From positions 1 through 11,150 of the forward strand of contig JBMSQB010000112.1 of the NCBI GenBank assembly GCA_049423065.1: DNA of 11,150 bases, written 5' to 3'. Origin of the DNA: SYIM01 sp041182885. GTDB taxonomy: Bacteria; Pseudomonadota; Gammaproteobacteria; Burkholderiales; Burkholderiaceae_E. Under the pieces are notes generated by a model, which made no database searches, was not told where the DNA came from, and saw only the letters and a list, made by a program, of their open reading frames with translations. Both the position numbers and the translations under genes were made by a program. This document shows positions 5,857-11,150 of this stretch, piece after piece; the first letter of the stretch is position 1, and each line of letters starts with the position of its first letter.

Positions 5857-6627
5857 ATGTCCCTCCGTACCCTCCTCGCCGCATCCCTCCTGAGTGCTGC
5901 CGTCGCACCCGCACTCGCCGCCGACCCCGCGCCGTTCACGGGCAACATCACCCTGGCCTCGGACTACAAGTTCCGCGGCTTCACACAGACCCGCTACCAG
6001 CCCACCCTGCAAGGTGGGTTCGACTATGCGAGCAAGTCTGGCTTCTACGTCGGCAACTGGAATTCCAATGTCGAGCAGTCGCTCTACAACGGCGCCTCCC
6101 TCGAGATGGATGTCTACGGTGGTTACAAGGGGACTGCCGGCAAGCTGAGTTATGACGTCGGTGCGATCTATTACGCCTACCCGGGCAGCACTGGCGTGAA
6201 GATCGACAACAAGGAGGTCTATTTCGGCATTGGCGCCGGTCCGGTCACGGCCAAGCTGTTCTATTCGATGGACGACTATTTCTCGACCCAGGCGCTCTTC
6301 AAGGCTGGCAACCCGGGCAAGGCAGGCGGCTCAACCAAGGGCACCACCTACCTCGACCTTGCAGCCACCCATGATCTGGGCGGCGGCTGGGGTGCCAATG
6401 CCCATGTTGGCGTTCTGAGCCTGAAGAACGGCGTGGCCAACGGCCTCGTCGGCAATTCGGTCACCGACTACAAGGTCGGGTTGACCAAGGACATTTCTGG
6501 CTGGGTGCTGGGGCTTTCCTATCTCACCACCAGCAAGAAAAACTACTTCACGACGGGAGCCCTCTCCGGCGTGACCAAGACCGCGGGCGACGCTCGTGCC
6601 CTGGTCTCGCTTGCCAAGACTTTCTGA
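5857..6627 (+). CDS. TorF family putative outer-membrane porin
   Basis: A 256-residue protein of the TorF (Gcw_chp, TIGR02001-type) family, predicted outer-membrane beta-barrel. A Sec signal peptide covers residues 1-21 with cleavage after Ala-Leu-Ala. The mature start, FTGNITLASDYKFRGFTQT, is the family hallmark. Alternating aromatic and small residues through the chain and a C-terminal Phe (LVSLAKTF) fit a barrel inserted by the Bam machinery. The ATG at 5857 has GGGAGA six bases upstream and follows a sigma-54 promoter. GlnK follows after 63 bases on the same strand, so the porin is probably first in a nitrogen-controlled operon. It may admit ammonium, urea, amides or another nitrogen source; that is inference from context, since the family has little functional work. 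Confidence 0.88.
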   Translation: MSLRTLLAASLLSAAVAPALAADPAPFTGNITLASDYKFRGFTQTRYQPTLQGGFDYASKSGFYVGNWNSNVEQSLYNGASLEMDVYGGYKGTAGKLSYDVGAIYYAYPGSTGVKIDNKEVYFGIGAGPVTAKLFYSMDDYFSTQALFKAGNPGKAGGSTKGTTYLDLAATHDLGGGWGANAHVGVLSLKNGVANGLVGNSVTDYKVGLTKDISGWVLGLSYLTTSKKNYFTTGALSGVTKTAGDARALVSLAKTF

Positions 6628-6634
6628 GCGGCTT

Positions 6635-6646
6635 GCCCGGCCGGGC
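6635..6646. repeat. 12-bp GC palindrome between torF and glnK
   Basis: GCCCGGCCGGGC is a perfect palindrome starting eight bases after the porin stop. It has no T tract and essentially no loop, so it is a poor terminator. It could slow decay of the upstream message or cause partial attenuation, letting porin and glnK-amtB levels differ; it could also be chance. Confidence 0.4.
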
Positions 6647-6690
6647 GGCATGTCGCGCGCCCGGCGCTTCACCGAGAGGATGTCATCACC

Positions 6691-7029
6691 ATGAAACTGA
6701 TCACCGCAATCATCAAACCCTTCAAGCTCGACGAGGTCCGCGAGGCGCTGTCCTCGGTCGGCGTGCAGGGCATCACGGTCACCGAGGTCAAGGGCTTTGG
6801 TCGCCAGAAGGGCCACACCGAACTCTATCGGGGCGCCGAGTATGTCGTCGACTTCCTGCCCAAGGTCAAGATCGAGGCCGCAGTGGCCGACGATCTGGCC
6901 GAGCGTGCGGTCGAGGCCATCGAAGGCTCGGCACGCACCGGCAAGATCGGTGACGGGAAGATTTTCATCTACGACCTGGAGCAGGTCGTTCGGATACGCA
7001 CGGGCGAGACCGGCAACCAGGCGCTGTAA
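6691..7029 (+). CDS. glnK: PII nitrogen regulatory protein GlnK
   Basis: A complete 112-residue PII protein, a cytoplasmic trimer that senses ATP/ADP and 2-oxoglutarate and is uridylylated by GlnD under nitrogen limitation. It starts MKLITAIIKPFKLDEVREAL. The T-loop (about 37-55) carries Tyr46 and the uridylylation site Tyr51 in YRGAEY. The B-loop/C-terminal signature TGKIGDGKIFI is at 83-93, ending in RIRTGETGNQAL. AGAGGA lies ten bases before the ATG. amtB follows after 22 bases, and this linkage is why I call it GlnK rather than GlnB: GlnK normally plugs AmtB when ammonium rises. It should be transcribed from the sigma-54 promoter upstream of the porin; I see no separate promoter in the 63-base gap. 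All key residues are present. Confidence 0.95.
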   Translation: MKLITAIIKPFKLDEVREALSSVGVQGITVTEVKGFGRQKGHTELYRGAEYVVDFLPKVKIEAAVADDLAERAVEAIEGSARTGKIGDGKIFIYDLEQVVRIRTGETGNQAL

Positions 7030-7051
7030 GCGGCCAGACGGAGAGACCACT

Positions 7052-8599
7052 ATGACTACCCTGATTCGAATGCTGGCGCTCGTCGCGGCGCTGTTCCTCG
7101 CGCCCATGGCGCCGACCCTTGCCTCGGCGCCTGCCGCAGGCGAACCTGCGCTTGCCCAGTCGGTGGCATCGCAGGGTGCGGTGCTTCTCGCGCAGGCGAG
7201 CCCCGCTGCGCCCCTGCTCCTTGCCCAGGCCAGTGCGCCTGCGGCGGCACCTGCGGAGCAGGCCAAGCCCGCCGAGGCAACCCCGCCCACCCCGAACAAG
7301 GGTGACACCGCGTGGATGATCGTTGCGACACTGCTCGTGACCCTCATGTGCATCCCGGGGCTTGCGCTCTTCTACGGCGGCCTGGTGCGCGCGAAGAACA
7401 TGCTGTCGGTGCTGATGCAGGTGTTCACAATCTTCGCCGTGATCAGCGTGCTGTGGGCGATTTATGGCTACACGCTTGCGTTCGGGGGCGATGGCAGTTT
7501 CTATGGCACCTTCGACAAGCTGTTCCTGAAAGGCGTCACGCCCGACACGGTGGCCGCCACCTTCAGCAAGGGTGTCGTGATCCCGGAACTCATTTTCGTG
7601 GCGTTCCAGGCAACTTTTGCCGCAATCACCTGTGCGCTGATCGTGGGCTCGATCGCTGAACGTGCGCGCTTCTCGGCGGTCATACTGTTCTCGGTGTTGT
7701 GGTTCACGTTCTGCTACATCCCGATGGCGCACATGGTGTGGTACTGGGCCGGCCCGGATGCGATCACCGACGAAAAGTCGCTCGAGGCCGTCACGGCAGC
7801 GGCAGGCTTCCTGTGGGCCAAGGGTGCGCTCGACTTCGCGGGCGGCACGGTGGTGCACATCAACGCCGGCGTGGCCGGCCTGGTGGGTGCGTATGTGATC
7901 GGCAAGCGCGTGGGCTACGGTCGTGAGGCCATGGCGCCGCACTCGCTGGTGATGACCATGATCGGCGCATCGCTCCTGTGGGTGGGCTGGTTCGGCTTCA
8001 ACGCCGGTTCCAACCTGGAAGCCAACGGCACCACGGCGCTTGCGTTCGTGAACACGCTCTTCGCTACCGCTGCGGCAACCGTCGCCTGGATGTTTGGCGA
8101 GTGGACCAGCAAGGGCAAGCCCTCGATGCTGGGCGCGGCCTCCGGTGCGGTGGCGGGTCTGGTTGCAATCACGCCGGCGTGCGGCTTTGTGGGTCCGATG
8201 GGCGCACTCATCATCGGCCTGGTGTCGGGCGTGCTCTGCCTCTGGGGGGTGAATGGCCTGAAGCGCATGCTGGGCGCCGATGATTCGCTCGACGTGTTCG
8301 GCGTGCATGGCGTGGGCGGCATTGTCGGCGCCATCCTGACCGGTGTGTTCGCCTCGCCCACGCTGGGCGGCACCGGCATCTTCGATTATGTGAAGAATGC
8401 GGCCAACCCCGAGTATTCGGTCGGCGCCCAGGTATGGGTCCAGCTGCAGGGGGTTCTGATCACGGTTGTGATGTCGGCGGTGGTTGCCTTCATCGCCTTC
8501 AAGATCGTGGATCTTGTCATCGGTTTGCGGGTGCCGGAAGACGAGGAACGCGAGGGCCTGGACATCGCCTCGCACGGCGAGACGGCCTATCACCGCTGA
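7052..8599 (+). CDS. amtB: Ammonium transporter AmtB
   Basis: A 515-residue Amt/Rh channel that moves ammonium across the inner membrane as a trimer. Residues 1-25 look like a signal peptide. Residues 26-83 form an Ala/Pro/Gln-rich linker with LLAQAS twice (45-50, 56-61). The channel core begins near TAWMI (86-90) and has about eleven membrane segments. Aligning by eye to E. coli AmtB, the gate phenylalanines are Phe185, Phe189 and Phe316, and Trp230 and Ser320 line the outer vestibule. Asp261 is in DFAGGTVVHINAG, and the pore histidines are His269 and His419. The cytoplasmic tail LRVPEDEEREGLDIASHGETAY (492-513) matches the part that contacts GlnK. The ATG at 7052 has GGAGAG six bases upstream. 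A strong terminator follows. No key residue is missing. Confidence 0.96.
   Translation: MTTLIRMLALVAALFLAPMAPTLASAPAAGEPALAQSVASQGAVLLAQASPAAPLLLAQASAPAAAPAEQAKPAEATPPTPNKGDTAWMIVATLLVTLMCIPGLALFYGGLVRAKNMLSVLMQVFTIFAVISVLWAIYGYTLAFGGDGSFYGTFDKLFLKGVTPDTVAATFSKGVVIPELIFVAFQATFAAITCALIVGSIAERARFSAVILFSVLWFTFCYIPMAHMVWYWAGPDAITDEKSLEAVTAAAGFLWAKGALDFAGGTVVHINAGVAGLVGAYVIGKRVGYGREAMAPHSLVMTMIGASLLWVGWFGFNAGSNLEANGTTALAFVNTLFATAAATVAWMFGEWTSKGKPSMLGAASGAVAGLVAITPACGFVGPMGALIIGLVSGVLCLWGVNGLKRMLGADDSLDVFGVHGVGGIVGAILTGVFASPTLGGTGIFDYVKNAANPEYSVGAQVWVQLQGVLITVVMSAVVAFIAFKIVDLVIGLRVPEDEEREGLDIASHGETAYHR
7184..7234 (+). repeat. Repeated LLAQAS coding segment in the amtB linker
   Basis: Codons at 7184-7201 and 7217-7234 both encode LLAQAS within the linker between signal peptide and channel. 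The DNA of the two copies differs at several third positions, so the repeat is old or kept at the protein level. A partial third version (ALAQS) lies just upstream, at residues 33-37. Confidence 0.7.
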
Positions 8600-8620
8600 T
8601 CGGTAGCGGCGGGTCGATGG

Positions 8621-8653
8621 CGGGACGCGCGACGAGCGCGTCCCGTTTCATTT
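8621..8653 (+). terminator. Intrinsic terminator after amtB
   Basis: A 10-bp GC-rich stem, CGGGACGCGC (8621-8630) with GCGCGTCCCG (8636-8645), closes a 5-base loop and is followed by TTTCATTT. It starts 21 bases after the amtB stop and should end the torF-glnK-amtB message, isolating gshA. Confidence 0.85.
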
Positions 8654-8664
8654 GATCGGCCGCG

Positions 8665-8693
8665 AGCAGGGATCCCCCTGGGCCAAGTAGAAT
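8665..8693 (+). promoter_or_regulatory. Possible sigma-70 promoter for gshA-gshB
   Basis: TAGAAT (8688-8693) is a fair -10 element 78 bases before the gshA ATG, just after the terminator. The hexamer 17 bases upstream (AGCAGG, 8665-8670) is a poor -35, so the call rests on the -10 and on the need for a promoter after the terminator. The rest of 8654-8771 shows no other signal and no gene. Confidence 0.3.
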
Positions 8694-8771
8694 CGGGGTC
8701 CGTCAGCCAACCGATCGGGTGGCCGCGCGCGTGGCTTGCAGGGTGCCCCGCGCAGCGTCTGCTCCGCAGCC

Positions 8772-10064
8772 ATGGTCCCGCATCTTGTTACCGCCCAATC
8801 CGGTCCGCTCCTCGATCTCGAGCGCCGGATGCTTGCCGCCACCGCCCAGATCGAACGCTGGTTCCGACTGGAGTGGCAGGATCACACGCCGCCGTTCTAC
8901 GGGTCGGTGGATCTTCGAAACGCGGGCTTCAAGCTCGCCCCCGTTGATACCAACCTGTTTCCGGGGGGCTTCAACAACCTGTCGGAGCCCATGCTGCCGC
9001 TCGCGGTGCAGGCAGCCATGGCGGCCATCGAAAAATACTGTCCCGATGCGCGCAATCTGCTGCTGATCCCCGAGAACCACACCCGCAACACCTACTATCT
9101 GCAAAATGTGGCGCGGCTCTGCCAGATCCTGCGGCAAACCGGCCTTGATGTCCGTCTGGGCTCGCTCAATCCCGAGATCACCGAACCCACCGATCTCGAA
9201 CTGCCCGACGGCCAGACGATCCATCTCGAGCCGCTGCAGCGCAAGGCGCGCCGCATCATGCTCGAAGGGTTTGATCCCTGCGCCATCCTGCTCAATAACG
9301 ACCTGTCCGCGGGCACGCCCGCGCAGCTCACCGATCTGTCCGAGCAGGTGCTGTTGCCGCCGCTTCATGCCGGTTGGTCGGTTCGCCGCAAGACCCGTCA
9401 CTTCGCTGCCTACAACGAGGTCGCCAAGCGTTTCGCCAAGCTGCTTGATATTGACCCCTGGCTCGTCAATCCGTATTTCGCCGCCTGCACCCAGATCGAT
9501 TTTCAGGCGCGGGAAGGCGAGGAGTGTCTGGCCACCGGGGTCGAGACGCTGCTGCGGCAGATCCGCGCCAAATATCGCGAATACGGCATCGACGAAACGC
9601 CTTTCGTCATCGTGAAGGCCGATGCCGGCACCTACGGCATGGGCGTGATGTCGGTCAAGGATCCCGCCGAAGTGCGCAACCTCAACCGCAAGCAGCGCAA
9701 CAAGATGTCGGTGGTGAAGGAGGGCCTGCAGGTGAGCGATGTGATCCTGCAGGAGGGGGTCCATACGGTGGAATCGGTCGAGGGCGGCATCGCCGAGCCC
9801 GTGGTCTACATGATCGACCGCTATGTGGTGGGCGGGTTCTATCGCGTGCACGCCTCGCGCGGGCGCGATGAAAACCTGAATGCCCCGGGCATGCACTTCG
9901 TGCCCCTGCCGTTTGCCTCGAGCTGCAACCTGCCCGAACCCCGCAGCGCGCCCGACTCTGCCCCCAACCGCTTTTACGCTTACGGCGTGGTGGCGCGGCT
10001 TGCTCTCCTTGCCGCCTCGGTTGAGCTCGAGCAGACCGACCCCGATCCCGCGCGCTATGGTTGA
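8772..10064 (+). CDS. gshA: Glutamate-cysteine ligase, proteobacterial (TIGR02049) type
   Basis: A 430-residue enzyme for the first step of glutathione synthesis, joining L-glutamate and L-cysteine with ATP in the cytoplasm. I recognise the form found in betaproteobacteria and Acidithiobacillus, unlike E. coli GshA. It opens MVPHLVTAQSGPLLDLE and continues with RLEWQDHTPPFYGSVDLRNA and VDTNLFPGGFNN (58-69). Then come LLIPENHTRNTYYLQNVARL, LLNNDLSAGTP, the likely nucleotide-binding VIVKADAGTYGMGVMSVKD (279-297), and GGFYRVHASRGRDENLNAPG (354-373). The start is ATG at 8772, where family homology begins; an upstream TTG at 8736 would add twelve unconserved residues. No strong ribosome site is seen. 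gshB follows after 42 bases and is probably co-transcribed. The protein looks full length and intact. Confidence 0.95.
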   Translation: MVPHLVTAQSGPLLDLERRMLAATAQIERWFRLEWQDHTPPFYGSVDLRNAGFKLAPVDTNLFPGGFNNLSEPMLPLAVQAAMAAIEKYCPDARNLLLIPENHTRNTYYLQNVARLCQILRQTGLDVRLGSLNPEITEPTDLELPDGQTIHLEPLQRKARRIMLEGFDPCAILLNNDLSAGTPAQLTDLSEQVLLPPLHAGWSVRRKTRHFAAYNEVAKRFAKLLDIDPWLVNPYFAACTQIDFQAREGEECLATGVETLLRQIRAKYREYGIDETPFVIVKADAGTYGMGVMSVKDPAEVRNLNRKQRNKMSVVKEGLQVSDVILQEGVHTVESVEGGIAEPVVYMIDRYVVGGFYRVHASRGRDENLNAPGMHFVPLPFASSCNLPEPRSAPDSAPNRFYAYGVVARLALLAASVELEQTDPDPARYG

Positions 10065-10106
10065 GTGCCATGGCCTGCGCGCCTCCTGCTGATCCCGGAC
10101 CCTCCG

Positions 10107-11102
10107 ATGCGCATCCTGGTGATTGCCGATCCGCTTGCCTCGTTCAAGCCCTATAAAGACTCCACCTTCGCGATGATGCTCGAGGCCGAGCGCCGCGGGC
10201 ATTCGCTTCATTTCTGCGAGCAGCATGCGTTGGGGTCGCGCGGCGGGCGGGTGCGCGCGCGGGTGGCGCCCCTCGCCATTGCCGATGCCTCGGGCGAGCG
10301 TGCAGTGTGGTGGTCGCTCGGGTCCGAGCACGATGAGGCGCTTGCCGACTTCGATGCCGTGCTGATGCGCAAGGACCCGCCGTTTGACATGGAATACGTT
10401 GCCTCCACCTGGCTTCTTGAGCAGGCGGGGCGTGAAGGTGCCCGGGTCTTCAACGATCCGCGCGCGGTCCGCAACCACAACGAAAAGCTCGCGATTCTCG
10501 AGTTCTCGCGCTTCACTGCGCCCACCATCGTCACGCGCAGCGCCGATGATCTGCGCGCGTTTGTGATGGAGCACCGCGAGGCGGTGTTCAAGCTCCTCGA
10601 CGGCATGGGCGGCATGTCGGTGTTTCGTGCCCGTGCCGAAGATCCCAACCTGTCGGTCATCATCGAAACCATGAACCGGTTCGGTGAGCGTACCGTCATG
10701 GCGCAGCGCTTCATTCCGGCCATCAGCGAAGGCGACAAGCGGGTGCTCCTGATCGGGGGCGAGGTGGTGCCGTACTGCCTCGCGCGCATTCCGCAGGCGG
10801 GCGAGTTTCGCGGCAACCTTGCCGCCGGCGGGCGGGGGGTGGCGCGGGCGCTTTCCGACCGCGACCGCGAGATTGCGCAGACCCTTGCACCGATCCTCTT
10901 CGCTCGCGGTCTGCTCCTGGTGGGGCTCGATGTGATTGGCGACAACCTCACCGAAATCAATGTCACCAGCCCCACCTGCTTTCGTGAAATCACCGCGCAG
11001 ACCGGGTTCGATGTGGCGGCGCTGTTCGTCGATGCGCTTGAGCGCGCGGTAAGCGGTAAAGCGGGTGCCGCGGGGTCGGCTGCGCGCGGGCCCACGAGCT
11101 GA
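10107..11102 (+). CDS. gshB: Glutathione synthetase
   Basis: A 331-residue ATP-grasp enzyme that adds glycine to gamma-glutamylcysteine to make glutathione in the cytoplasm. Family segments in order are MRILVIADPLASFKPYKDST (1-20), MRKDPPFDMEY (87-97), FNDP (115-118) and the ATP-grasp loop KLLDGMGGMSVFR (162-174). They continue with AQRFIPAISEGDKRVLLIGGEVVPYCLARIP, GNLAAGGRG (237-245) and EINVTSPTCFREI (283-295). E. coli has Lys-Pro where this protein has Lys162-Leu163; the ATP-contacting Lys is kept. Start is ATG at 10107, where homology begins; GTG at 10065 would add 14 unconserved residues. The C-terminal 15 residues are a Gly/Ala/Ser-rich extension. With gshA it completes the pathway. The PTS gene starts 19 bases after its stop, so read-through is likely. 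Confidence 0.96.
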   Translation: MRILVIADPLASFKPYKDSTFAMMLEAERRGHSLHFCEQHALGSRGGRVRARVAPLAIADASGERAVWWSLGSEHDEALADFDAVLMRKDPPFDMEYVASTWLLEQAGREGARVFNDPRAVRNHNEKLAILEFSRFTAPTIVTRSADDLRAFVMEHREAVFKLLDGMGGMSVFRARAEDPNLSVIIETMNRFGERTVMAQRFIPAISEGDKRVLLIGGEVVPYCLARIPQAGEFRGNLAAGGRGVARALSDRDREIAQTLAPILFARGLLLVGLDVIGDNLTEINVTSPTCFREITAQTGFDVAALFVDALERAVSGKAGAAGSAARGPTS

Positions 11103-11121
11103 CCCAGCGGGCGAGGCCACG

Positions 11122-11150
11122 ATGATCGGCATCCTGCTCGTTTCCCATGA
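11122..11150 (+). CDS. PTS system mannose-family EIIA component, 5' end only
   Basis: Only nine full codons are in the window (MIGILLVSH, then GA of an Asp or Glu codon). This matches the start of mannose-type EIIA proteins, whose first beta strand ends in the phosphorylated His, here His9. In betaproteobacteria such a gene often follows gshB and precedes genes for HPr and enzyme I, forming a regulatory phosphotransfer system. A GCGAGG ribosome-like site lies about five bases before the ATG. The call rests on few residues plus known gene order. Confidence 0.65.

Noticed and set aside
6635..6646. Palindrome after torF as a transcription terminator
   Set aside because: No T tract and no loop room; glnK has no visible promoter of its own, so read-through is the simpler reading.
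6680..6694. Tiny frame ATG-TCA-TCA-CCA-TGA overlapping the glnK start
   Set aside because: Four codons beginning inside the glnK ribosome site; too short and misplaced to support as a leader peptide.
6965..8593. A 542-codon open frame on the minus strand opposite amtB
   Set aside because: Same shadow effect; the product is rich in His, Arg and Gln with no domain, and AmtB on the other strand is certain.
8703..11132. An 809-codon open frame on the minus strand across gshA and gshB
   Set aside because: It is a codon-bias shadow: high-GC third positions remove stops from the opposite frame. The product is His/Arg/Gly rich with no family resemblance, while the plus strand encodes two well-conserved enzymes.
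1..11150. Search for defence systems, phage genes, insertion sequences, CRISPR arrays and tRNA genes
   Set aside because: Nothing supports any of these; nearly all sequence is explained by housekeeping or accessory chromosomal genes with uniform high-GC codon use.

Overview
This window reads as ordinary chromosome from a high-GC betaproteobacterium, most likely Burkholderiales, with Rhodocyclales possible. Three things suggest this. The glutathione genes are of the proteobacterial ATP-grasp-like GshA type followed by GshB. The run comM / ubiK / TorF-type porin / glnK / amtB / gshA / gshB / PTS EIIA matches gene order I associate with that class. DUF1840 and NIPSNAP small proteins are also common there. 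The placement comes from protein recognition and remembered synteny, not from a search. I see no mobile element, CRISPR array, tRNA, rRNA or phage gene.

Layout, left to right. Bases 1-347 (minus) hold a DUF1840 gene running off the window, which begins with 13 C residues. Divergent from it, 393-2278 (plus) holds a predicted lipoprotein gene overlapping an MFS transporter gene by 4 bases. The competence helicase gene comM (minus, 2283-3791) converges on the transporter. A 302-base gap with an 11-bp direct repeat follows. Next come a NIPSNAP gene and a histidine-phosphatase gene (plus, 4094-5102), which converge on ubiK (minus, 5108-5527).

The clearest regulatory unit is 5528-8653. A 329-base control region carries CGTGA half-sites, two hairpins, a possible NtrC site and a near-consensus sigma-54 promoter at 5799-5815. 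It drives a TorF-family outer-membrane porin, the PII signal protein GlnK and the ammonium channel AmtB, and the unit ends in a strong intrinsic terminator at 8621-8653. Together these look like a nitrogen-limitation operon: the porin would admit solutes across the outer membrane, AmtB would conduct ammonium across the inner membrane, and GlnK would gate AmtB and report nitrogen status.

From 8772 to 11102 the two glutathione synthesis genes gshA and gshB lie in tandem. The start of a mannose-family PTS EIIA gene follows and is cut by the window end. I did not find a convincing undescribed system. The items most worth a second look are the sigma-54 control of the porin, the gene pair between comM and ubiK, the low-complexity tail on UbiK, and several short repeats in control regions.
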